Source: Xanthobacter aminoxidans (lineage in GTDB: Bacteria > Pseudomonadota > Alphaproteobacteria > Rhizobiales > Xanthobacteraceae). From it: a stretch of 46,377 nt of DNA. Both the position numbers and the translations under genes were made by a program. A model generated the notes under the pieces. The model was not told the origin of the DNA, did not search any database, and saw nothing but the letters and a program-made list of their open reading frames with translations. Below, piece after piece: positions 17,838 to 25,531 of this stretch. Numbering within the stretch: the stretch's first letter is position 1; each line of letters begins with the position of its first letter. The stretch is from contig NZ_JAMJXC010000027.1 in assembly GCF_023571765.1 (NCBI RefSeq), positions 1-46,377 on the forward strand, given 5' to 3'.

Positions 17838-18334
17838 TGCTGCCGCCGGCCTTCGAGGCGCGCATAGATGTCGCCGTAGTCGTCGGGCACGGCTTGGGCA
17901 TCTTGGACGCGCTGTTCCTTCTTGCCCAGGGCCGGCGCCTTCGCGTCGTCGTCATCCTCCGCGCGCGGATGGTTCCGGGGCGCCAGCGGCCCCGCCGCGT
18001 CCAGCCGTTCCAGCAGCAGGCGAACGGACTGGATGTGTCCCTCGCGCGCCTTATGCACGAGCACGTCCATGAGCATGCCCCGGATGTGCACCGCGCCGTC
18101 CATCAGCTCGCGGGAAAAATGTTTGCGCAGGGTCTTCTCATCGATCCCCATGTTCGCGGCGATGGCCTTGTGGGTCCAACCATCCGCGACGCGCACCATT
18201 ACAAACTCTTGATTTTCCTTGTCTTTCTTGAAGCTTGGTCGGCCACGCCGATCCCGAATGGGCTCGATCTCGTTTCCGAACAGATCACACGGGGCGACAT
18301 CAGGGGCCACCCCGCCCGATTTCTCATCAGCCAA
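17834..18334 (-). CDS. Terminase small subunit-like DNA-binding protein
   Basis: A 166-residue protein with a helix-turn-helix at about residues 45-75 (VADGWTHKAIAANMGIDEKT), which suits recognition of the packaging site. Basic and acidic linkers follow and the C-terminus is YGDIYARLEGRRQH. The start appears to be TTG at 18334, preceded by GGAGA at about 10 nt. A GTG 8 codons later is an alternative. The assignment rests on the HTH plus its place directly before the large terminase and after the HNH gene. Confidence 0.75.
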   Translation of the reverse strand: MADEKSGGVAPDVAPCDLFGNEIEPIRDRRGRPSFKKDKENQEFVMVRVADGWTHKAIAANMGIDEKTLRKHFSRELMDGAVHIRGMLMDVLVHKAREGHIQSVRLLLERLDAAGPLAPRNHPRAEDDDDAKAPALGKKEQRVQDAQAVPDDYGDIYARLEGRRQH

Positions 18335-18476
18335 GGAAAAAAATCTCCGAATGGGGGGGCCGCGGGTCCCGGCTGGAGAGGGGTGGGGAGTTTTGACCCC
18401 CCTCCCCTCCCGCCAGACGGCGGCTTACTGTTGTGTTGTTAGGCCTCGCCCGCGCGGCGGCGCGGCGGGCTGGGCA
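18335..18476. other. 142-bp noncoding gap between HNH and terminase genes; possible cos/pac region
   Basis: This is one of the few gene-free stretches in the late block. It has unusual composition: a run of seven G at 18354-18360 and an imperfect GC-rich inverted repeat (gaggggtgggg, then ccccctcccctc) around a gttttgac centre at about 18377-18412. Phages with an HNH gene next to the terminase commonly have their cohesive-end site near here. The exact site cannot be seen. Confidence 0.35.
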
Positions 18477-18833
18477 TCAGCGGGCGCGGCGCTCGGCCGA
18501 TTGCTTCGCACCGTCGTGGCAGGGCTTGCACAGCGTCTGCAGGTTGCCCTCATCCCAGAACAACGCGGGATCCCCGCGATGCGGGCGCACGTGGTCGCAC
18601 ACGAGCTGGCGCCTGTTGGAGATGACCTTCCCGCATGCCGGCATCTGACACCCGAAGAGGTCGCGTGTGAACACCCGCTCGCGCACCTGCTGCCATCGGG
18701 CCGACTTGTACCACGCACGCCAAGGCGCCTCGGCCGCGCGCAGGCGGCTGCGCTTGGCTTCATCGGTGCCTTGTGTCGGAAGACAGCTTGAGGCGGCAGG
18801 CAGGCAAGGCGGCGCGGATTGAAGGCGCGGCAT
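18477..18833 (-). CDS. HNH endonuclease (packaging-associated)
   Basis: A 118-residue HNH protein. The C-terminal half carries CQMPACGKVI, CDHVRPHRGDPALFWDEGNL and QTLCKPCHDGAK: the two Cys pairs that bind structural zinc and the His/Asn residues of the HNH fold. The start ATG follows GAGGGGAACA. Its placement directly upstream of the small terminase is the arrangement known from HK97 (gp74) and many cos phages, where the HNH protein works with the terminase in DNA packaging. Confidence 0.9.
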   Translation of the reverse strand: MPRLQSAPPCLPAASSCLPTQGTDEAKRSRLRAAEAPWRAWYKSARWQQVRERVFTRDLFGCQMPACGKVISNRRQLVCDHVRPHRGDPALFWDEGNLQTLCKPCHDGAKQSAERRAR

Positions 18834-18850
18834 TGTTCCCCTCTAACGCA

Positions 18851-18883
18851 AGAGCCCCGCGCGGCGGAAACCGGCGGGGCTCT
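18851..18883. other. Perfect 10-bp hairpin upstream of HNH gene
   Basis: The arms AGAGCCCCGC (18851-18860) and GCGGGGCTCT (18874-18883) enclose a 13-nt loop. The hairpin lies between the 209-aa gene and the HNH gene. No T-run follows on either strand, so it is not a standard intrinsic terminator. It might be an antiterminator-sensitive or regulatory structure at the early/late junction. Confidence 0.5.
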
Positions 18884-18915
18884 CTCGAAACCTGTTCGTC
18901 TGTGGATGAAGGTAG

Positions 18916-19545
18916 TCAAATTTTCGTCGCATGGTCAAGCGGGATCTTGCAGCCATCCTCGACATAGACGAGAGGCGGCAGGAACCACGGCTCACGAGGG
19001 GCAGACGGGGCAAGGGGATGACTACCCTCCAGCCGCCCCGCAAGCTCGCCGGCGAGCACCGAAAGGGCCTCCCACCAGACGACATATTGGGCGCGGCTGA
19101 ACTCCACCAAAGCGGGATCGACCTTGTGCCGGAGACAGCAGGCGACGGGCCGGCGATCGGTGCCGAGCATCACGCGCACTCGCCCGCGCCGATCCGTGTC
19201 AGCCACCAGCGCCTCGGCCTCGATCCCATGCCATGGCGGACGGCTCCCGCCCTTCGCATGCGCGACCACCAGTCCGAAGGCCTCGGCCGGCAGGCGCAGC
19301 ACCGCGTCGTGGATCACAAGCGCATCGTCCTGCGCCGTCGCACCCATGGCGACCACAAAGCCCGGCGAGCTGTCCACCCGCACCCCAAGCGCGGCGAAGT
19401 CGAGCATCGCATGCGTCGCGGAGCGGAACGACGGCCCGGCCTCGCCCCAAGCGACATCCATCAGCCCGGCCATACGGTCCACGCACTGCACCCGATAGGC
19501 CCAGCCCACAAGCGCCTCGATATCCCCCCCATCGGCCATGCTCAT
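18916..19545 (-). CDS. Unknown conserved-looking early/late junction protein
   Basis: A 209-residue protein I do not recognise. It contains RVQCVDRMAGLMDVAWGEAG, an ACCLRHKVDP segment and a C-terminal WFLPPLVYVEDGCK; there is no signal peptide or membrane helix. The ATG at 19545 sits 4 nt from the first two copies of the TATCCCACC repeat, and the AGGGG that serves as its ribosome binding site is continuous with the repeat. The gene's expression, or a protein bound at the repeats, may be linked to replication. A same-length ORF on the opposite strand is taken as a shadow. Confidence 0.6.
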   Translation of the reverse strand: MSMADGGDIEALVGWAYRVQCVDRMAGLMDVAWGEAGPSFRSATHAMLDFAALGVRVDSSPGFVVAMGATAQDDALVIHDAVLRLPAEAFGLVVAHAKGGSRPPWHGIEAEALVADTDRRGRVRVMLGTDRRPVACCLRHKVDPALVEFSRAQYVVWWEALSVLAGELAGRLEGSHPLAPSAPREPWFLPPLVYVEDGCKIPLDHATKI

Positions 19546-19549
19546 CCCC

Positions 19550-19829
19550 TATCCCACCTATCCCACCTCTAAGAACAAAAGAAAGAAGGTAGGATAGGCA
19601 CAACCCATTGGCGTTGTTCGCAATATCCCACCTATCCCACCTATCCCACCTTCCAAGCCCATTTGAGAAAGTGCTGAGACACGGACCGACCACCCAAACG
19701 TCCTGTTGCGCGCGCGCACGCGCACGGGGGAAATAAGGTGGGATAGGTGGGATAGGTGGGATACGCCATTCAGCAGCAAGGCTTTGCGGCTATCCCACCT
19801 TCCCAGCCTATCCCACCTCAGGTGGGATA
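19550..19829. repeat. Cluster of TATCCCACC iteron-like repeats; candidate replication origin
   Basis: Eleven exact copies of TATCCCACC or its complement lie in 280 bp. Forward: 19550, 19559, 19624, 19633, 19642, 19791, 19809. Reverse: 19737, 19746, 19755, 19821. Degenerate copies lie at 19588 (reverse, one mismatch) and 19800. The forward and reverse triplets form a perfect 27-bp inverted repeat (19624-19650 with 19737-19763). Between them is an alternating GC tract (19707-19723). A hairpin of 11-bp stem and 3-nt loop (19807-19831) follows the PrimPol-helicase stop, with no T-run. Confidence 0.9.
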
Positions 19830-19841
19830 GGGGCGGCGCGG

Positions 19842-22418
19842 CTACGGAGTATCGTCATCGAGATACTCCGCATCGGGGGCGTATCCGTCCGCCGGGCCCC
19901 AATCGATTTCTTGCCCCATCTCCCGCGTGAAGGCGGCACGGCATTCCTCCAGGGGCGGCAGCTGGTAACACCAGACCTGTTTCCGGACGGCGCCTGAATA
20001 GTCGATCATCCGCCGCACCCGCTGGAGGCCCGGCAGGAGCTTCGCAAGCCTGATGCCGAAGGCGGTCATGTCGCTCTTGCGGCGCACGCCCACCTTGTCC
20101 GCATTCGCCACGTAATCATCGAAGAGCGTCGCGCTGGGTAGAAGATCAACCCATTTTTCAGCCGAGGCCGTCGCTGCCCCGGCTAGCAGCCGTTCGTAGA
20201 GCCAACCATCCACACTGTCGAACGAGCGCTGCTTTTGCTCCAGCAAGGCCTTCGTGCGCGGGATCTTCCGGAGATCGACTGTGCTGATATCGAGGGCAAG
20301 GAGATCGTGCAGCAGCGCCTCCCGCCCACCGGCATTTAGTTGCTCATCCATCTCCCGGAAGTAATCCGTCTTCTGCGCGCAGCGTAGGCTGATATCGAGC
20401 ACGCAAAAGCGCCTCTCATCCTTGCCGGCGGGCACCACCCAATCTTCATTGGAGGTCATCATCAGGCGCACGTTGTTGACGATGCGGATCGGATCGACCC
20501 CCTTCGCCTCGATCATCTGGTACTTCGAGGTGACAAGGCCCTTGAGCCGGCCCTCTGCCGCCTTGTCGCCGGCCCACACGGCCTCTTCTGCCTGCAGAAG
20601 AAGACAGCTCGCCATATGGGCATTGAACTGCCCCACCACATAGCGGGGATCATCCACCATGAAATAATGCGCCGAGAACAGCGAGCCGATGACCTCACCC
20701 ACCTTGGTCTTTCCGGTTCCCATCTTGCCGCGTATGACGATGGCGGTGCCGATCCTCTCGCGCGGACGCTGCATCATGTGCGCGAACCACGCCCACACCC
20801 ACCGAAACAGCGCTTCATTTTCTTCGCAGACGTTGGTCAGCACATGGTCGCGAAATATGGCATAGCTGCCGCCGGGCTTCGGCTTCACGGAGAAGCCCCG
20901 CCAGAGGTTGAGATAGCCCGGCGTACCTTTCGCACCGTCCGGATTGGGAAAGAACTCGATCCCGCGATACTGTCGCCGCTTAGGGTGCGTGAACCAACGT
21001 TTCGCATAAGTCATGCCCTTGACCTTGTCATCGGGCGAGACGACTTCCGTATATGTATTCGCGAACCATGAGTTGAAGTCCTGAATACCAACAAACCGCA
21101 TCTGTTCGTCAATGGGCGCATGGGGCTGTTCCTGCATGATCACAGCCTTTCCGCCCATGAGAACCATGGCGAATTCCGCGTTCAGCTCATCGAGGTCAAA
21201 GCCGCAGTCGCGCGCCTGCCGTATCTCGCCCGCGCCGCCCTCCGGCGCCCCGTCGTCGCTATCCTCCTCGCCAGCACCGTCCGGCGCCATGGCCTCCAGA
21301 GCCGCAGTCGCGTCCTCCAACTCGCCCGCGTCTTCCGCTGGAGGCAAACCCTCCTCATCGTCAACAGCCGCTGGCGGCACGAGCACAGCCCCATCCGGGA
21401 GCGGGGGCTCCGGCGCGCGGGTGCCGCCGAATGAGCGCCGCCGCTCCTCGGCCTCGCGCGCAACCTCATCGAGGCGTGCGATCACGTCCGCCGCGTCGCC
21501 GGCGCCGGTGTCGAGGCCGCGCCGGATATCGCGCGACACCCGGTTGCGCCCGTCCTCCCGCATCAGGCCGTTTGCATCGGCCCCATCCTCCAGCGCGGCG
21601 AGCGCCTCGCGTTCAGAGATCGCGCCGGCGGCGACGAAGCGCCCCAGCTGGCAAGCGGCTGTGAACAACGCCGTGCCGCGCGTCCCCTGCGGCGCGCGGG
21701 CGAGATCCGCCGCGATCCGATCGAGGGCCGCGCGCGCATAGCGCCGCTTCGCCTCCTCGCCAGGGCGATCCGAGGCGAGCACACGCGCTGGCCCGCTCTC
21801 GCGCGGTGACAGGGCCGGGCCATCATTGTCATGACGATGCAGCTTGCGATCCGCGATCAGCTTCAGGAGCGCAGGAGGCACCTCCGGCGCCGTCGCCGGG
21901 TCGAAGGGCTCGCCCTCCCACCGATAGGCGTTCCCGTTCGCCAGAACGCTCGGCGGCAGGATGACATAGCCGCCATCACAGCGGATATCGATGTTCTTCA
22001 GCCCAGGCGGATCATTGGGGAAATGAGCGCCCTCCGGCCGGCGGAACCACACATGCCGGCCACCCGATTGCGTGACGGTGCGCGGGCCGGCCGGCAGAGG
22101 CGCGCCGAGCGCCTCGGCAAGACGCGCCTCCACCGCCTCGACGCTCTCGCCCTTGGGATCGAGATCCACCACATAGCCGCCAGCCCAGCCGGGGGCCATG
22201 CCGATCAGGGCGTTGGGCCACCTCGCCCACCACGCGCGGATCTGCGCTTCGTCCGTGGTGGCCTTCAAGGGCCAGCCGGTGCCCTCGATCGGCTTGCCGT
22301 CCGGCCCCTTGTCCGCCACCACCAGAGGCCGCTTCGAGCGCGGCTTATGGGGGTGAGGGTCGCACGGGAAGATCCGCAGGCCGAGCACAACGGCATAGTA
22401 CAGCGCGGCTTCGAGCAT
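19842..22418 (-). CDS. Primase-polymerase/helicase replication protein
   Basis: An 858-residue replication protein. The N-terminal primase-polymerase (PrimPol) domain has the metal-binding VVDLDP motif (Asp85/Asp87), SGGRHVWF (118-125) and IDIRCDGGYVILPPS. An acidic linker follows (about 300-400). The C-terminal DUF5906/SF3-like helicase has Walker A IRGKMGTGKTKVGEV (around 560-570), QAEEAVWAGDK and MMTSNEDWVVPAGKDERRF. I chose the ATG at 22418; a GTG at 22433 overlapping the previous stop is possible. It probably initiates phage DNA synthesis, and the iteron cluster begins 13 bp beyond its stop. Confidence 0.88.
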   Translation of the reverse strand: MLEAALYYAVVLGLRIFPCDPHPHKPRSKRPLVVADKGPDGKPIEGTGWPLKATTDEAQIRAWWARWPNALIGMAPGWAGGYVVDLDPKGESVEAVEARLAEALGAPLPAGPRTVTQSGGRHVWFRRPEGAHFPNDPPGLKNIDIRCDGGYVILPPSVLANGNAYRWEGEPFDPATAPEVPPALLKLIADRKLHRHDNDGPALSPRESGPARVLASDRPGEEAKRRYARAALDRIAADLARAPQGTRGTALFTAACQLGRFVAAGAISEREALAALEDGADANGLMREDGRNRVSRDIRRGLDTGAGDAADVIARLDEVAREAEERRRSFGGTRAPEPPLPDGAVLVPPAAVDDEEGLPPAEDAGELEDATAALEAMAPDGAGEEDSDDGAPEGGAGEIRQARDCGFDLDELNAEFAMVLMGGKAVIMQEQPHAPIDEQMRFVGIQDFNSWFANTYTEVVSPDDKVKGMTYAKRWFTHPKRRQYRGIEFFPNPDGAKGTPGYLNLWRGFSVKPKPGGSYAIFRDHVLTNVCEENEALFRWVWAWFAHMMQRPRERIGTAIVIRGKMGTGKTKVGEVIGSLFSAHYFMVDDPRYVVGQFNAHMASCLLLQAEEAVWAGDKAAEGRLKGLVTSKYQMIEAKGVDPIRIVNNVRLMMTSNEDWVVPAGKDERRFCVLDISLRCAQKTDYFREMDEQLNAGGREALLHDLLALDISTVDLRKIPRTKALLEQKQRSFDSVDGWLYERLLAGAATASAEKWVDLLPSATLFDDYVANADKVGVRRKSDMTAFGIRLAKLLPGLQRVRRMIDYSGAVRKQVWCYQLPPLEECRAAFTREMGQEIDWGPADGYAPDAEYLDDDTP

Positions 22419-22420
22419 GG

Positions 22421-23338
22421 TCACAGGCCGCACCCCGCTTCACAAACCATGAGCAGGCCTTGGCCTGCCTCTTCATCTGTGCGGAGATCAACCTCCTCCA
22501 ATGGCACCCGTGAGCGATGAAGGAATTCCTGTTCCCGCATACCCGGCGTGCAGCGGATAAGCCGGTCGATCTCAACGGCATCGGCCCATGCCTGCGGGTC
22601 ATTGTCGCGAAGCCAGCGCCACTCTGCATTCGACTTGTAGGGGCAGAAGATGCAGGCGCTCTTGGGCGGCACCGGGAAGCCATGGCCCTCCAGCCATGCG
22701 ACGCAATCGCGCCGCGACATCCGCTGTTCCAGCAGCGGATAACGGTTCACCGTCCACGAGGTGAACGCGGCGCCGGCACGCACTACCTCATCGGTGGATA
22801 TGCCGATCCATACCTCACAGGCGCCGGCCGGAATGCGCTGGCGCGGCGCGAAGCCGAGAAGCTCGCGCTGCTTCTTCTCAAGCGGCTCGATCTTAAACTC
22901 GCGGGTGCACTGCCGCCTGCCCTGCCCGCCCCGACCATCCTTTCCGCGTAGAGTGTAGAATGGCGCGCTGACAAACCGATCATTGTTGATGACACCGCGC
23001 CCGGCCGCACGATTGCGAATGCGATCGGAAAGCCGCCCCCCACGGCTCACCCGGTGGGTCTCAACGCGCCCATTGCTGTAGAGGCGGACTTGAGCATCCA
23101 GCCAATCGAGATGGCGCATGGTCGCCTCGCTCTCGTCGCCCACATCAGCGTTGATGATGTGATCAACCCACGGAAGCTCGCCGACGCACATCATCAAGAT
23201 CATGGTGGACGACTGGATGCCTCCACCATTCGACAAGACACGCAGCTTCGCGTCTTCGACAGGCCCCCATGACCAGCCGCCGCGACGGACGCGGGCACGG
23301 TTGGGAGCTTTGGGCGAGGTGAGGACAAGTTCCGTCAC
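22421..23338 (-). CDS. PAPS reductase/DndC-like PP-loop protein
   Basis: A 305-residue member of the phosphoadenosine phosphosulfate reductase superfamily. It has the PP-loop variant LSNGGGIQSSTM near residue 40, RQCTREFKIEPLEK (about 143-156) and a late Cys pair in SACIFCPYKSNAEW, which may bind an iron-sulfur cluster or zinc. The start is GTG at 23338 with AGGAGG upstream; it overlaps the methyltransferase stop (GTGA). In phages such proteins are not thought to serve sulfate assimilation. A role in nucleic acid modification is suggested by the neighbouring methyltransferase but is not proven. Confidence 0.8.
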   Translation of the reverse strand: MTELVLTSPKAPNRARVRRGGWSWGPVEDAKLRVLSNGGGIQSSTMILMMCVGELPWVDHIINADVGDESEATMRHLDWLDAQVRLYSNGRVETHRVSRGGRLSDRIRNRAAGRGVINNDRFVSAPFYTLRGKDGRGGQGRRQCTREFKIEPLEKKQRELLGFAPRQRIPAGACEVWIGISTDEVVRAGAAFTSWTVNRYPLLEQRMSRRDCVAWLEGHGFPVPPKSACIFCPYKSNAEWRWLRDNDPQAWADAVEIDRLIRCTPGMREQEFLHRSRVPLEEVDLRTDEEAGQGLLMVCEAGCGL

Positions 23339-23979
23339 TCCGCCGCCTCCTGAAGAGCCGCAGGCGCCCACTGCGTCGCCATGGCTCGCGCCACGCCGGC
23401 ATAGGTCCGCGAGCGGTTCTTCCAGCGGTCAGGCCCCGGCGATGCCCGATGCACCTGTGACCACGCCTTGTGCTCCGCTGTTCCGCTGGCAGGCGGCACC
23501 AGCCTGTCCGTCGCCACCAGAGGCGAGAGGCCGCGAAGGTAGAGGCAGGTGGCCTTGAACGCCGGCTCGCCGAACCACCAGGGCTGCACCGTCTGCGGCT
23601 TGATCCAGCCGCCAATGCGCTTGCGCGCATGGCTGTGCATGATCGGGTTCTCGACGCAGACACGGGGGATCGGCGCGTTGAGGCAATCGGAGAAGAACGA
23701 AGCCGCCGCATCGAGGTCGGCCCACATCTCCTCTTTCGTGCGTCCCGGCGGCGGAACGTGCAGCCACCTCACGCCGCTGTTGCACAAGCGGGTGCAGGGA
23801 GGGTGCATGACAGCGAGGAGATCCCAGCCATCATGCAAATGGTCGCGCAGGTCGCCGATGATGTGGCGATTGCTCCCGTCCTCAGACGGGAGGAGATCGA
23901 CGGACCAGACATCATGTCCGTTCGCGGCAAAGGCCCGGCGCACGACGCCGGAAGTCTCGCAGCCCACAAGGATATTCAC
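23335..23979 (-). CDS. Cytosine-C5 methyltransferase-like protein
   Basis: A 214-residue protein starting MNILVGCETSGVVRRAFAAN, which matches the SAM-binding motif I of cytosine-C5 DNA methyltransferases. The next parts are DVWSVDLLPSEDGSNRHI and the catalytic-type motif MHPPCTRLCNSG (about 58-69). The C-terminal RTYAGVARAMATQW resembles the end of the fold. It lacks a clear large target recognition domain, so it may be a minimal or degenerate enzyme. It is coupled to the PAPS-reductase-like gene downstream. Confidence 0.75.
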   Translation of the reverse strand: MNILVGCETSGVVRRAFAANGHDVWSVDLLPSEDGSNRHIIGDLRDHLHDGWDLLAVMHPPCTRLCNSGVRWLHVPPPGRTKEEMWADLDAAASFFSDCLNAPIPRVCVENPIMHSHARKRIGGWIKPQTVQPWWFGEPAFKATCLYLRGLSPLVATDRLVPPASGTAEHKAWSQVHRASPGPDRWKNRSRTYAGVARAMATQWAPAALQEAAE

Positions 23980-24167
23980 GCCGCCACCCGCTCAAGAAAG
24001 CGCACGCGCGCCAGTGTCACGACCTCGATCCGGTCCAGCGTCAGAGGCAGGCGCACCCCGCCCTCTGCCAGCACCAAGGGGCTGAAGGGGTGGAGCGTCC
24101 GCACGGGCCATTCCATCCGTTCAATCGGTGGCAACGGCCGCGTGGCATAGCAGGGCGCCCGGCGCAT
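23976..24167 (-). CDS. Small unknown early protein
   Basis: A 63-residue ORF overlapping the methyltransferase start (ATGA) and the stop of the upstream gene (TGATG). The coupling on both sides supports that it is real. The sequence (PLTLDRIEVVTLARVRFLE near the C-terminus) shows no family I know. Confidence 0.55.
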   Translation of the reverse strand: MRRAPCYATRPLPPIERMEWPVRTLHPFSPLVLAEGGVRLPLTLDRIEVVTLARVRFLERVAA

Positions 24168-24655
24168 CAGCCTTGCCCCCGCTCAAGTTCGGCCAAGGCC
24201 CGATCGAGCGTGGCAAGCTCGGCGATCGCATGCTGAACGCGCTCGCGCAGGGCAAGGGCGCGCATCTCGGCCTTCGACACCTCGCCATCGTCCTCCAGCG
24301 CCTCCCCCAGACGCTGCACGACGCTGCCGACATCCTTCGCGATCTCGGATATGTGGCGATACCAGCGCCCCTTGCCGGGATCCCCATGCGGCAGCGGCAC
24401 GAGCACGTGGCCGGCGAGCGCCGCCAGCGCCCGCGTCACGAGCGGGTCGCCAGCGTCGGCTTCGAGATCCGCCACCACGTCCACGGGCACGAAGACGATC
24501 TCTTTCGGGAGCCCGTATTTCGAGAGCGTCTGAAACCCCGTGCGGGTGACGGCAGACGCGCTTTCGACGCCGCCGCAGGCCTCCACAAGGCGCCGCGTGG
24601 CACCCTTCAGGGTCAGATAGTCCGCCTCGCGGTGCGGACGCGCGAGCTTGTTCAT
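24167..24655 (-). CDS. CII-like phage regulatory protein (putative)
   Basis: A 162-residue protein. The N-terminal half (YLTLKGATRRLVEACGGVES, SKYGLPKEIVFVPVDVVADL, AGDPLVTRALAALAGHVLV) has the layout of phage regulatory CII-type proteins: a helical DNA-binding domain followed by a small domain. The C-terminal half is a charged helix (SKAEMRALALRERVQHAIAE) that could oligomerise. As an early gene after cro it could steer the lysis/lysogeny choice. The assignment is from pattern memory and gene position. Confidence 0.5.
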   Translation of the reverse strand: MNKLARPHREADYLTLKGATRRLVEACGGVESASAVTRTGFQTLSKYGLPKEIVFVPVDVVADLEADAGDPLVTRALAALAGHVLVPLPHGDPGKGRWYRHISEIAKDVGSVVQRLGEALEDDGEVSKAEMRALALRERVQHAIAELATLDRALAELERGQG

Positions 24656-24670
24656 GCTGCGGCGCTCCCG

Positions 24671-25141
24671 CTACGATTGAGAGTGGAGAGGGCCGTCGCG
24701 CTCGGCCGAACGTTTCGACCATTCGGCGACGTGATAGGCGACATACCAATCCTCGGCGGTCAGCCCGTCGAGATCGGGAGGGATGACATGACCGGCCGGG
24801 ACAAGGCGCTTGAGGACTTGGAAATTGACCTGCGCGGCGAGGTGCTGGCGCTCAAGCTCATCCTCGTGCACCTCCTCCGGGAGGTTCCCGAAGCCAAGGT
24901 AGCGCTCGCTTTCGCGCAGCCTCAGCTCACGAAGGGCCTTGAGGAATGCCTTGCCCTCGAGAAGGAGAACGGAGCGAAAAAGCTCACGCCCCATATCCGT
25001 CGCAGCGCACAGTGGGCACTGAGCGGCATCGCCGAGGCCCTCGCAGTTCCTGAGGCTGCGGCCGAGATCAAGGAAACCATGGAACTCATCCTTGGTAATC
25101 CTCCGGCCGAAGAGTAGGCGGTGCACGAAATCGCCGCTCAT
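24671..25141 (-). CDS. Unknown early protein
   Basis: A 156-residue protein, mostly helical. It contains a Cys pair (AAQCPLCAATDMG), a charged helix (LKALRELRLRESERYL) and GLTAEDWYVAYHVAEW near the end. The ATG overlaps the cro stop (ATGA). I recognise no family. A longer ORF on the opposite strand (24128-25117) has a shadow-type Arg/His-rich composition and was not chosen. Confidence 0.6.
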   Translation of the reverse strand: MSGDFVHRLLFGRRITKDEFHGFLDLGRSLRNCEGLGDAAQCPLCAATDMGRELFRSVLLLEGKAFLKALRELRLRESERYLGFGNLPEEVHEDELERQHLAAQVNFQVLKRLVPAGHVIPPDLDGLTAEDWYVAYHVAEWSKRSAERDGPLHSQS

Positions 25142-25458
25142 GCGAAACCTCCCGCCCCGTTCGCGGTGACCGCAGGCGATCCATCGGCCAAGCTGGCGTC
25201 ATGACCCGCCGCCGCCTCACCAGCCCCGCCCTCGAAGCAGCTATTGCCGAGCTGCGGAGGGCGGCGGGCATCCTCAGCGAGGCGCTGCAGATCATCGAGA
25301 ACGCCGGCAATTCCGACCTGCACATAAGCCGCGGTCGGTGGGCCACGGGTCTCCCAACGAGAGATGGTTCCTTGGTCCACGCCGAAGCGTGCCCCGAAAG
25401 CCCCTTGGCTTTCGCCAACTGCAGCGCGTGCCGCGCGGATATGGCTCGCTGTGATCAT
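25138..25458 (-). CDS. Cro-like XRE-family repressor
   Basis: A 106-residue protein with one helix-turn-helix at about residues 5-40 (GESQGAFGARFGVDQGTISRW) followed by a short helix and a Gly/Ala-rich tail. It is the first gene of the leftward early operon, divergent from cI, and starts 73 bp from it with three palindromic operators between. That position and the small size make it the Cro analogue. Confidence 0.85.
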   Translation of the reverse strand: MITASHIRAARAAVGESQGAFGARFGVDQGTISRWETRGPPTAAYVQVGIAGVLDDLQRLAEDARRPPQLGNSCFEGGAGEAAAGHDASLADGSPAVTANGAGGFA

Positions 25459-25465
25459 GAGCGTG

Positions 25466-25494
25466 ACGATGCAAAACGCATCGCATCATGTCAA
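25466..25494 (-). promoter_or_regulatory. Leftward early promoter (cro operon)
   Basis: On the minus strand a consensus TTGACA lies at 25494-25489. At 17-nt spacing the -10 position reads CATCGT (25471-25466), which is weak. The -35 box lies next to operator 2 and the -10 overlaps operator 1, as needed for repression by CI. The same layout occurs at the rightward early promoter. Confidence 0.65.
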
Positions 25495-25528
25495 TGCCAA
25501 ATGCATCGTTCTCTTATGCATTCTGCAT
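25469..25528. promoter_or_regulatory. Three CI/Cro operators, ATGC-N5-GCAT
   Basis: Operator 1 is ATGCAAAACGCAT (25469-25481), operator 2 ATGCCAAATGCAT (25494-25506) and operator 3 ATGCATTCTGCAT (25516-25528). Centres are 25 and 22 bp apart, about two helical turns, so bound dimers would lie on one face. Operator 3 ends 3 bp before the cI start codon and may serve autoregulation of cI. Confidence 0.85.
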
Positions 25529-25531
25529 CGC

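Noticed and set aside
19550-19829. CRISPR array
   Set aside because: The repeats are 9 bp, occur in both orientations and mostly have no spacers, and there is no cas gene in the window.
24128-25117. 329-residue plus-strand ORF across three early genes
   Set aside because: It covers several coupled minus-strand genes. A lone plus-strand gene inside the leftward early operon is unlikely, and the composition is shadow-like.
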